A stretch of 64,000 nucleotides of DNA, taken from the NCBI RefSeq assembly GCF_038443385.1, contig NZ_CP151726.1, positions 3,844,001 through 3,908,000 of the forward strand, read 5' to 3'. Source of the DNA: Stieleria varia (lineage in GTDB: Bacteria; Planctomycetota; Planctomycetia; Pirellulales; Pirellulaceae). The notes below the pieces were generated by a model. That model did not search any database and was not told the DNA's origin. It was given only the letters and a program-made list of their open reading frames with translations. The position numbers were made by a program, and so were the translations under genes. This document shows, piece by piece, positions 54,547 to 62,933 of this stretch (position 1 is its first letter; each line of letters starts with the position of its first letter).

Positions 54547-54804
54547 CTACGACTTCTTTTGGGCCTTGGCGATCAGCGCGTCGATTTCCAGGATGTGTTC
54601 ATAGGGGGCACGACTTCGGTTGTACTTGTTGGAGATGATTTCGTGTAACGTCTCCAGATCTTCCAGCGAGATGACGGGATGCTCTGTCCACTCGGCCTCG
54701 GATTTCAAACGTGAGCGAAGCTGCCAACGGCCGCCGTGTCGCGTCGCAGTGACCAGACGCGTCTCACCCTCCTCTGTGTTTTCTCGCCATTCGTGTTTTT
54801 TCAT
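54547..54804 (-). CDS. Small hypothetical protein behind mfd
   Basis: 85 residues, ATG at 54804. A beta-rich start (TRLVTATRHGGRWQLRSRL) is followed by helices (SLEDLETLHEIISNKYNRSR, ILEIDALIAKAQKK). It lies 39 bp behind mfd on the same strand and converges on the MgtC-like gene. I know no function; composition and position suggest a real small gene. Confidence 0.6.
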   Translation of the reverse strand: MKKHEWRENTEEGETRLVTATRHGGRWQLRSRLKSEAEWTEHPVISLEDLETLHEIISNKYNRSRAPYEHILEIDALIAKAQKKS

Positions 54805-54843
54805 CTGTGTTGCATTCAGTAGATTGTGGTGTTGCAGGAACGG

Positions 54844-57800
54844 CTAGACGAGCGACAGGGCTTGACGCGCCAGACGCAGGTATCCCGATCCTGTCGAATC
54901 ATCGATCTCGATTCCCGGATGATTCTTTGGCGGGGTTTCCTGAGTTCCGGGTTTCTTTTGTGGACGTAGAGGAATGTACGCTTTTCGATGATCGACGATT
55001 CGGATTGGCAGCGAGGACTGTTTCGCGAGTTGATCCATGCGACGACGGCTTGCGTAGTTCAACACCAGGAATCGGGCGTCGTTGGTGATCGATCGAATTT
55101 GCCAGACGGCCGCGTCCAATCTCAGTTCTGCAAGCTCCAACATTCGCTCCGCGGCATCGGGCATTGGTCCAAAACGGTCCGTCAGTTCGTCGCGAATTTC
55201 CCCGATTTGCGTCGCGTCGTCGAGTTTGGCGATGCGGCGATACAAGTCGATCTTGTGTCGCAAGTCGGGCACGTAGTCTTCCGCCAAGTACGCTTCCACT
55301 GGCAAGTCGATGTCGACATCGGCTGAAAGTGCCGGTGGCAAGTTTTGGATTTGCCGCACGGCGTCTTCAAGCAGTTGACAGTACATTTCGTAGCCGATCG
55401 CAGAAATGTGGCCACTTTGTTGACTGCCCAAGAGATTGCCCGCTCCGCGAATCTCCAAGTCACGCATAGAGATAGCGAAGCCTGCGCCCATTTGGCTGAA
55501 TTCTTCGATCGCACGCAGACGCTTGGTGGCCTCTGGTGAGAGGTGTTTGTGGGGCGAGACCATCAAATAACAGAACGCTTGGTGTTTGTACCGACCAACG
55601 CGTCCACGCAGTTGATGCAGATCGCTCAGTCCGTAGTGATCCGCGTCGTCAATGAACATTGTATTCGCGTTGGGGATATCCAGTCCGCTTTCGATGATCG
55701 TCGTGGCAAGCAGCAAGTCGTACTTGTGATCGATGAAATCCACCATGACTTGTTCCAGCTCGCCTTGCTCCATCTGTCCGTGCCCGATCACGATTCGGAT
55801 TTCGGGCACGATGTGTTTCAAGCGATCGGCGATGGTGTGCATGTCGCCGATGCGATTGTGGACCACAAAGGCTTGTCCGCCGCGGTTGAGTTCGCGGATC
55901 AATGCGCTGCGAATCAGTTTGTCATCCCAACGCGTGACGACTGTTTCCACCGCACGACGTTCGGCGGGCGGCGTTTCGAGGTTGCTGATGTCGCGAACTC
56001 CCACGAGCGCCATGTGCAGCGTTCGAGGAATCGGTGTGGCCGAAAGCGTCAGGACGTCGACGTTGGTGTGCGTCGATTTCAACTTTTCCTTGACCGCCAC
56101 GCCGAACCGTTGCTCTTCGTCGATGATCACCAACCCGAGACTTTGAAAATCAACGTCCTTGCTGGCCAAGCGATGTGTGCCGACGACGATGTCTACTTTG
56201 CCGGCTTTCAGATCGGCAACGGTTTTACGCTGTTCTGATTTGGAGACAAAGCGACTGAGCTTTTCGATGCGGACGGGAAACTCCGCCATCCGGTTGCAGA
56301 AATTGTGATAGTGTTGCTCGGCCAACACCGTCGTCGGGACCAATACCGCGACTTGGTATCCACTCAACACCGCTTTGAAAGCAGCCCGCATGGCGACTTC
56401 TGTCTTTCCAAATCCGACGTCGCCGCAGATCAAGCGATCCATCGGTTTGGTCGACTCCATGTCGTCCTTCAGGGCAGCGATCGCGGTCAATTGGTCGGGT
56501 GTTTCCTGATACGGAAAACTGGCGTCGAACTGCTGTTGCCACAAGTGATCCGCAGCGAACGCGATACCGTTCTTGCTGGTTCGTTTGGCTTGCATTTCCA
56601 GCAGTTCGCTGGCCATGTCGGTGACCGCCGACTCCGCTGCCTTTTTTTGCTTGGCCCACGCCTGACCACCGACCTTGGCCAAACGAGGCTGCGTGTTGGT
56701 TCCGCCGACGTAGCGTTGGATCAAGCCGATTCGCGATGCGGGTACATAGATCTTGGAGCCTTCCGCATACTCCAGCACCAAGTGTTCGATGTGCTGGCCG
56801 TTCTTTTCCAGGTGCTGTAGGCCACGATACAGACCGATGCCGTGCGAAAGGTGGACGACCAAATCGCCCGGTTCCAACTGCATCGAACTCGTGATCGGCT
56901 TGCCCTTGGCCCGCGTCTTTCCACGACGCACGGGGCTGCGGTGAAACAGTTCCGCGCCGGTGAGCAAGAGGATCTTGCTATCCACCAACCGAAATCCGCC
57001 GCTGAGTTCAGCGACGCACATTTCGATGCGTCCCTGCTTGGCCGCATCGGTCTTGGCGAGCAGTTCTGTCAAACGCTGGCCGTCCGCGGGGGTGTCACCG
57101 ACCAGGATGACTTGGTGATCGGCCGCGACCGTGTCAATTCGGACTTGCGTTTCCTCCAACGCCAATGCAAATCCGTCGGCGCTGGTGGCTTTCAAATCAA
57201 TCGACTTCTCACCGCCCTCTGCCAGCGCCGATGCGTGGACGGTGCGCAGGTGGCTCATCGAATCCATCAACGACTGATAGTCGATGAAAGTCGAGTGGTC
57301 GTCCGTTCGGTCAAACAACGCGTTGGCTGACAGCTTGCAGTCGTGCGGGTCGACGATGATCAGCAGGGTGTCATCGGGCAGGTAGTCCGTGATGGGACCG
57401 AGACTGTCGGGGGCCATGGATCGCGTCGCATCGGTGGCGTCATTGTCCAACGCGAACTCGTCGCTGGGCAAACCGACTGCGGCGATCTCGATTGCGTTGA
57501 GAGACTCGACGCTGCGTTGGCTGCCGATATCGAATCGGCGGATCGAGTCGATCTCGTCACCAAACCATTCGATGCGAATCGGATGCGATTGATCGGGCGA
57601 GTAGACGTCCAACAATCCGCCGCGGCTGGCGAACTCGCCCGGCAACTGAACCGCCGTGGTGGACGCAAAACCGCTTTCGGCAAGCCATTGCCGGATGCTC
57701 TCCGGCTCAATCGTCTGGCCGACGGCCAATCGCCGCGTGGAAGCCGCCATGTGTTGCGGCGTGGGCACCAGTTGCATCGCACCGCCGATGTACGCGGTGA

Positions 57801-58203
57801 CCAGAAAAGGCTCGGGGCAGTTGGCGTCCCGATTGCGGAGCTCCTGTAAGACTTGCAACCGTTCGACGAAATCCGTGTCGTGGTACGCCGAGCGGTTGGC
57901 GTGGCCGACGCTCAGCGGCAGCGGCAAAGCTCTCTCGATCCCGAAGGCTTGAGCGTCCCCGGCGACGGCGTCTGCGTCCGCCGCTTGGGGGAGCAGCATG
58001 ACGATGTTGGACGTGTGGCGAGCGATCGCAGCGGCCAACGCGGCTCGCAGGCTGCCCCAGACCCCTGAGTACGTGATCGGTTTCCCCGGTTTTAACTTGC
58101 CCAAACGCGCGCCGACCCCGGCGGAATCGTCCAAAGCGTGGACGATTCCGGCAAGTTGACTGTCGACAGCGGGAGCGGAAGGGGCCAAATTCGGCGCCGT
58201 CAT
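54844..58203 (-). CDS. mfd: Transcription-repair coupling factor Mfd
   Basis: 1119 residues, usual length about 1100-1180. UvrB-homology region (about 25-350, with VQLPGEFASRGGLLDVYSPD), RNA-polymerase-interaction domain (about 440-500, PGDLVVHLSHGIGLYRG), superfamily 2 translocase with Walker A GDVGFGKTEVAMRAA near 594, DEEQRFGV in motif II and LRGRVGRYKHQAF near motif VI, then the C-terminal TRCF domain (about 950-1090). Mfd removes RNA polymerase stalled at DNA damage and recruits UvrA. Housekeeping gene, ATG at 58203. Confidence 0.97.
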   Translation of the reverse strand: MTAPNLAPSAPAVDSQLAGIVHALDDSAGVGARLGKLKPGKPITYSGVWGSLRAALAAAIARHTSNIVMLLPQAADADAVAGDAQAFGIERALPLPLSVGHANRSAYHDTDFVERLQVLQELRNRDANCPEPFLVTAYIGGAMQLVPTPQHMAASTRRLAVGQTIEPESIRQWLAESGFASTTAVQLPGEFASRGGLLDVYSPDQSHPIRIEWFGDEIDSIRRFDIGSQRSVESLNAIEIAAVGLPSDEFALDNDATDATRSMAPDSLGPITDYLPDDTLLIIVDPHDCKLSANALFDRTDDHSTFIDYQSLMDSMSHLRTVHASALAEGGEKSIDLKATSADGFALALEETQVRIDTVAADHQVILVGDTPADGQRLTELLAKTDAAKQGRIEMCVAELSGGFRLVDSKILLLTGAELFHRSPVRRGKTRAKGKPITSSMQLEPGDLVVHLSHGIGLYRGLQHLEKNGQHIEHLVLEYAEGSKIYVPASRIGLIQRYVGGTNTQPRLAKVGGQAWAKQKKAAESAVTDMASELLEMQAKRTSKNGIAFAADHLWQQQFDASFPYQETPDQLTAIAALKDDMESTKPMDRLICGDVGFGKTEVAMRAAFKAVLSGYQVAVLVPTTVLAEQHYHNFCNRMAEFPVRIEKLSRFVSKSEQRKTVADLKAGKVDIVVGTHRLASKDVDFQSLGLVIIDEEQRFGVAVKEKLKSTHTNVDVLTLSATPIPRTLHMALVGVRDISNLETPPAERRAVETVVTRWDDKLIRSALIRELNRGGQAFVVHNRIGDMHTIADRLKHIVPEIRIVIGHGQMEQGELEQVMVDFIDHKYDLLLATTIIESGLDIPNANTMFIDDADHYGLSDLHQLRGRVGRYKHQAFCYLMVSPHKHLSPEATKRLRAIEEFSQMGAGFAISMRDLEIRGAGNLLGSQQSGHISAIGYEMYCQLLEDAVRQIQNLPPALSADVDIDLPVEAYLAEDYVPDLRHKIDLYRRIAKLDDATQIGEIRDELTDRFGPMPDAAERMLELAELRLDAAVWQIRSITNDARFLVLNYASRRRMDQLAKQSSLPIRIVDHRKAYIPLRPQKKPGTQETPPKNHPGIEIDDSTGSGYLRLARQALSLV

Positions 58204-58525
58204 TCATTTCAGGGCATTGGAACCAACAGAGGGCAACGAGTTGCAGACGCGATTCTGCACCGTTTGTTGGGGGACCGACTCGGGACGCGCGGTAATAAAC
58301 CAAAGTAGGATGGGCACTCTTGTCCGTCCGTGATCTCTCGGGCCAGAGTGCCCAAGCTACATTCGTTGTTTTCCACACGTCCCCTGTCGAGCAGTTTATC
58401 CCCGCAGGTAAGCATTCATCAACCGAGGGCGGTTTGCTCAGGAATCGATTGCCGATCACCTTTCTGTTGCCGCTCGCTGTTCTGGTGTTGTGCAGGCACC
58501 GATTCGATGGGTTAGGATAAGAGTC
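58204..58525. other. Intergenic region between mfd and DUF1501 gene
   Basis: About 320 bp between divergent genes. Contains the hairpin repeat at 58305-58360; otherwise no gene seen. Confidence 0.5.
58305..58360. repeat. 56-bp hairpin repeat
   Basis: TGGGCACTCT (58311-58320) pairs with AGAGTGCCCA (58345-58354), with GTAG and CTAC at the outer ends also complementary. It lies between divergent promoters, so a terminator role is not expected; it looks like a dispersed planctomycete repeat. Confidence 0.6.
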
Positions 58526-59923
58526 ATGAGCGAATCACAAACAAGCTTGTTTTCTCGACGTGATTTCCTGCAGACCGCCGGCGGTGGCGCGGGAATGATT
58601 GCCCTGCAATCGCTGATGGCCGACCGAGCGAAGGCGGCAGGCCAGCCACATTTTCGGCCGCGAGCCAAACGCGTGATTTGGCTGTTCATGCACGGAGGTC
58701 CCAGCCAAGTCGATTTGTTCGATCCCAAGCCGGAGTTGGCCAAGTACGCCGGTCAGCCTTTGCCGGAAAGCTTTGGTTCGGTGATGACGCGACGCAAGGT
58801 GGCTCGCAATCCGTTGCTCGGGCCGATTCGTCCCTTCCGACCACGAGGCAAGTCGGGCTTGCCAATCTCAGATTTTCTGCCGCACCTCTCGACGGTTGCC
58901 GACGACATCTGCGTGATTCGCTCGCTGCACGGTGACAGCGTCAATCACCCGCAGTCCGTGTACCAGATGAATACGGGCAGCATTTTGATGGGGCACCCCA
59001 GTTTTGGCAGTTGGTTGGCGTACGGTCTGGGCAGCGAAAATGAGGACATGCCGGCGTTCGTCGTTCTGCCCGATCCGGGCGGCGGTCTCAAGGGCGGCCC
59101 GTCGGCTTGGGGAAACGGTTATCTGCCCGCGACGTATCAAGGCACCACGATGCGTCCCGGCAAAACGCCGATCCTGAATCTCGCCCCACCGGATGGTATC
59201 TCCGACCTGCGACAACGTTCAACGCTGGACTTCGTCCAACAGCTCAACCAACGCCATTTGTCGGGCCGCGAGAGCGATGATGATCTGACGGCCAGGATCA
59301 AGTCCTACGAACTGGCGTTCCGCATGCAAGCCGCCGCGCCCGAAGCCGTGGACTTTTCCCAAGAGTCCGCTGAGACGCTGTCGATGTACGGAATCGATGA
59401 CAAGACGACACGCGATTTCGGCGAGCGCTGCTTGCTGGCCCGTCGAATGGTCCAACGCGGCGTGCGGATGGTTCAAGTCTACTCGGGCGACACCAACGGA
59501 TGGGATGCCCACAAAGATGTCGACCAAAATCATACCGAGTACTGTGCCAAGACCGACAAGCCCGTCGCCGCCCTGCTGACCGACTTGAAACGCACGGGGC
59601 TGCTCGAAGACACGCTGGTGATCTGGTGCGGCGAGTTTGGACGGATGCCGATGAGCGAACAAGGCAAGGGGCGGGACCATAACCCCTGGGGATACAGCGG
59701 ATGGATCGCCGGTGCCGGGGTCAGCGGCGGACGCGCCTACGGGGCGACTGACGAAGTGGGACTGCGTGCAGTCGAAGACACCGTTCATGTCAATGAGTTC
59801 CACGCCACCCTGCTGCATCTGATGGGATTGGATCACCGCGACCTGACGTACTATCACAACGGATTGGACGAACGACTGACAGGACCCAGTGAGATCGATG
59901 TGGTGGAAGGACTGTTGACATGA
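58526..59923 (+). CDS. DUF1501 protein (second copy)
   Basis: 465 residues from the ATG at 58526. Tat signal SRRDFLQTAGGGAGMIAL. The DUF1501 core shows KRVIWLFMHGGPSQVDLFDP, VADDICVIRSLHGDS, VIWCGEFGRMP and GRDHNPWG. It shares all main motifs with the copy at 32625 but the gene order with the partner is reversed: here DUF1501 comes first and overlaps the DUF1553 gene by 4 bases (ATGA). Expected outside the cytoplasm; joint function with the partner unknown. Confidence 0.92.
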   Translation: MSESQTSLFSRRDFLQTAGGGAGMIALQSLMADRAKAAGQPHFRPRAKRVIWLFMHGGPSQVDLFDPKPELAKYAGQPLPESFGSVMTRRKVARNPLLGPIRPFRPRGKSGLPISDFLPHLSTVADDICVIRSLHGDSVNHPQSVYQMNTGSILMGHPSFGSWLAYGLGSENEDMPAFVVLPDPGGGLKGGPSAWGNGYLPATYQGTTMRPGKTPILNLAPPDGISDLRQRSTLDFVQQLNQRHLSGRESDDDLTARIKSYELAFRMQAAAPEAVDFSQESAETLSMYGIDDKTTRDFGERCLLARRMVQRGVRMVQVYSGDTNGWDAHKDVDQNHTEYCAKTDKPVAALLTDLKRTGLLEDTLVIWCGEFGRMPMSEQGKGRDHNPWGYSGWIAGAGVSGGRAYGATDEVGLRAVEDTVHVNEFHATLLHLMGLDHRDLTYYHNGLDERLTGPSEIDVVEGLLT

Positions 59924-61827
59924 TTTGGCGTACCTCCCGAGTCTCTGCAGTGAAGTCCTCGGCGTTGAAGTCCTCGGCGTTGAAGTCACTTTTCGTTTCG
60001 GTTGCACTGGTGATCCCCTCCCACTGCTTACTCGCCGAAGAAGGAAACCAGGAGGAAAACCAGGCGATTGTCGAGGAAGAACTGACGAAATACGATCGTG
60101 ACCACTGGTCCTACGAGCCGATCGTTCGCCCGACGGTTCCCGAGGTGTCCGATTCCGATTGGTCAATAACAAACATCGATCGATTCGTCCTCGCCAAGTT
60201 AGAAAGTGAATCTCTTCAGCCCGCACCGCCAGCGGACAAGTCCACGCTGCTCCGCCGAGTCTGCTGGGATTTGCTCGGATTGCCGCCGAGCATCGATCAA
60301 ATCCAGCAGTTTGTCAACGACGAGCGTCCCGACGCTTACGAGCGTTTGGTGGACTCATTGTTGGCCTCACCGCAATACGGGCAACGCTGGGCGCAGCCGT
60401 GGTTGGATCTCGCACGTTTCGCCGAAACGGATGGTTACGAGCATGACAAACTTCGCAAGGACGCGTGGAAGTACCGTGACTGGGTGATTGATGCGACGAA
60501 CAATGATTTGGCGTATGACGATTTCGTTCGATTACAGATCGCAGGTGATTTGGAACACCCGGCGGACGACGATGCCGTCTTGGCCACCGCGTTTTGTTTG
60601 TCAGGGCCGGACATGCCCGACATCAATTCACAAGAGGAACGGCGTCATGTGTTGCTCAACGAAATCACATCGACGGTCGGTTCGGTTTTGATGGGACTGC
60701 AATTCGGATGCGCCCAATGCCACGATCATAAATATGACGCGATCAGCCAAGCCGACTTCTATCGCTTGCGGGCATTCTTTGATTCGGCCATCGAGTTGAA
60801 ACAGAATCGATCTGTCGGAGTGTTGGCATCGTACGAAGACTTTCCGCGAACCCACTTGATGCACCGAGGTGATTGGCAGCAACCAGGACCCGAGCTGTAC
60901 CCCGCGTTTCCCCGCGTCGTGAATCCAAGTGGTGAGATGCCGAGCGAGAAAGTCGCGCCGCGTCTCGAGCTTGCACGTTGGCTCACCGAAACCACCAATC
61001 CGTTGACGCCGCGAGTCGCCGTCAATCGCATTTGGCAACATCATTTCGGCAGCGGCCTGACGACGTCTCCGAGCGATTTTGGCGTGATGGGCGATTCGCC
61101 GACGCACCCAGATCTGTTGGACTACTTGGCACATGACTTCGTGCGAGATGATTGGAGCGTCAAAAGACTGCACCGTACGATCGTCTTGTCGAGCGTCTAT
61201 CAGACCGCAAGCGTCCGTCCTGTGGATGCTGACTTGGGTGCACAGTGGGATCTTGCTCAAGCATCTGATCCAGAGAATCGATTGCTCAGCCACTTCACCC
61301 GTCGACGGTTGGACGCCGAAGCGATACGGGATGGCCTGTTCTCGGTCAGCGACTCACTCAACCGCAAGATGGCCGGCCCGAGCGTCAGTCCTCCGTTGCC
61401 CCGCGAGATGTTGAGCACTTTGCTCAAGGGTCAATGGTCGGAAAGTCCCAATAAGGCGGAGCATTATCGACGGAGTGTCTATTTATTCGCCCGGCGAAAT
61501 CTTCGCTATCCGTTCTTTGCAACCTTTGATCGACCGTCCGCCGATCAACCATGTGCTTTGAGAAACCAATCGACCACCGGCGTGCAATCGCTGATGTTGT
61601 TCAATTCAGAATTGATGATGGATGCGGCGAGCCGGTTGTGTGACCTGATCGAATCCGAAACCAGCAATTCGAAATCACAAATTCAATCCTTGTACTTGCG
61701 ACTCTACGCCAGACGTCCGACCGGGGATGAATTGGACGCCGCAGAGAGATTTCTTTCCACCGACGCAACACTGGTGGATGTCTGCCGAGCGATGCTGAAC
61801 TCGAACGAGTTTCTGTACATCGACTAG
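59920..61827 (+). CDS. DUF1549-DUF1553 protein without cytochrome domain
   Basis: 635 residues, shorter than the 988-residue relative at 34096. The N-terminal signal region holds a duplicated SSALK unit (direct DNA repeat). After an HWSYEPIVRP start, DUF1549 spans about 70-280 (PWLDLARFAETDGYEHD, CAQCHDHKYDAISQADFYR) and DUF1553 about 345-610 (NPLTPRVAVNRIWQHHFG, LNSNEFLYID at the end). There is no PSCyt1 cytochrome segment. Translationally coupled to the DUF1501 gene. Expected outside the cytoplasm. Confidence 0.92.
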   Translation: MIWRTSRVSAVKSSALKSSALKSLFVSVALVIPSHCLLAEEGNQEENQAIVEEELTKYDRDHWSYEPIVRPTVPEVSDSDWSITNIDRFVLAKLESESLQPAPPADKSTLLRRVCWDLLGLPPSIDQIQQFVNDERPDAYERLVDSLLASPQYGQRWAQPWLDLARFAETDGYEHDKLRKDAWKYRDWVIDATNNDLAYDDFVRLQIAGDLEHPADDDAVLATAFCLSGPDMPDINSQEERRHVLLNEITSTVGSVLMGLQFGCAQCHDHKYDAISQADFYRLRAFFDSAIELKQNRSVGVLASYEDFPRTHLMHRGDWQQPGPELYPAFPRVVNPSGEMPSEKVAPRLELARWLTETTNPLTPRVAVNRIWQHHFGSGLTTSPSDFGVMGDSPTHPDLLDYLAHDFVRDDWSVKRLHRTIVLSSVYQTASVRPVDADLGAQWDLAQASDPENRLLSHFTRRRLDAEAIRDGLFSVSDSLNRKMAGPSVSPPLPREMLSTLLKGQWSESPNKAEHYRRSVYLFARRNLRYPFFATFDRPSADQPCALRNQSTTGVQSLMLFNSELMMDAASRLCDLIESETSNSKSQIQSLYLRLYARRPTGDELDAAERFLSTDATLVDVCRAMLNSNEFLYID

Positions 61828-61856
61828 GCTCCCGGCACAGCTGGTGGCCCCCCAGT

Positions 61857-62097
61857 GAGCCTCAGGCGCTAGCCGTGGGCCTGAGGCGGATTGTGGTGCT
61901 GGCCCACGGCTGGCGGGCTGTTGATTTAGTGAGCCGCGACGCGTAAGCGGCCGGGCCTACCGCATTGCCCGGTGCCTTACGGCCCACGGCTCACCCTTGC
62001 GTTCCCAATTTCGATTAAATCAACAGGCCACTAGCGCCTGAGGCTCACTTTGATTGCGATGCATGGGACAAAAACATGCACTGAAAAAACAATGTCA
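61857..62097. repeat. Dispersed repeat A (inverted) carrying element B
   Basis: The inverse of the 13928-14211 composite: hairpin arm at 61857, element B at 61915-62030, last arm to 62046, then the inverse of the A lead to 62097. It lies between the DUF1553 gene and the convergent PEP-CTERM gene. Confidence 0.8.
61915..62030. mobile_element. Element B, second copy (116 bp)
   Basis: Same length as 14038-14153 and nearly the same sequence, inverted. It is flanked by CTGGC (61910-61914) and CTAGC (62031-62035), the same target site within repeat A with one change. Confidence 0.7.
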
Positions 62098-62121
62098 AAG
62101 CCAAATTTTGTCCAGACCAGT

Positions 62122-62808
62122 CTAATCCCGTCGACGACGTCGACGCAGCATGGGGATGGCAGCGATACCGAACAATAACATCGAGGTGGGCTCCGGTACG
62201 CCGGCCACCGCTGGGCCTGCAACGGTAACGATCCCCTGCCCAGCCGCACCAAAACTGGAGGCATCAATTCCGACAGGATTGAATGCGTTGTCTTCAAAGA
62301 ACGTGTCGCCCGTGTTGAGCAGCGAAATCAGGAACTGTTCTCCGGCCGCCATTGCCGGTGTCTGACCGAAACCCAGTGTGTGCTGAAAATCAAGCCGAGC
62401 CAGCACTCGGTTGGCACCACCGAGATTGACGCCAAGAGCCGAAGCTGTCAGGTCACCGGCGGTGTAAACAGTCGCATTATTCGGTGGCGTGTCCAGAATC
62501 CCAAGATTATCGCCGGCAAAAAGATAATTCGCGAAGGTCTGTTCACTGAAATCAAACGGAGCCGAGAACGTCAGCGAACTGGTAGCTCCACCCAGGGCTG
62601 TGATTTGGAATGAGTACTGAGCCAAGTCCACATTGTCGACTCCGTCGCTGCGAATCAAGACGTCGGCGAAACCCGTCCCGCCAGCCGTGATCACCGCGTC
62701 TTGAACGTCGATGATCAAATCCGCATGCGCGGTTCGTCCACTGGTCAGTGCACAAACGCTGAGCAACAGGATGCCGAGCGAGGAGAAAAATGGACGCGTG
62801 TATTTCAT
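62122..62808 (-). CDS. PEP-CTERM surface/exported protein
   Basis: 228 residues. Signal peptide about 1-29 (SLGILLLSVCALTSGRTAHA). A beta-sandwich, cohesin-like middle (DLIIDVQDAVITAGGTGFADVLIRSDG) precedes the sorting signal VPEPTSMLLFGIAAIPMLRR with a basic RRRRR end: a PEP-CTERM tripartite signal recognised by exosortase. The middle pattern resembles cohesin-like or hypothetical planctomycete modules; a dockerin-like gene lies next door upstream, which is interesting but unproven. ATG at 62808. Confidence 0.85.
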   Translation of the reverse strand: MKYTRPFFSSLGILLLSVCALTSGRTAHADLIIDVQDAVITAGGTGFADVLIRSDGVDNVDLAQYSFQITALGGATSSLTFSAPFDFSEQTFANYLFAGDNLGILDTPPNNATVYTAGDLTASALGVNLGGANRVLARLDFQHTLGFGQTPAMAAGEQFLISLLNTGDTFFEDNAFNPVGIDASSFGAAGQGIVTVAGPAVAGVPEPTSMLLFGIAAIPMLRRRRRRD

Positions 62809-62933
62809 GGGTAAATCCAGGGGTGGAGTACCGGTAGGTTAATCAGTAGATTCGAAAACGGTGTCGTAGAACAAGTTAGCAATGGAAATGCGGTTCAGAG
62901 TCCTTGGAACGAACTAGGAAGCTGCACGTTCGT

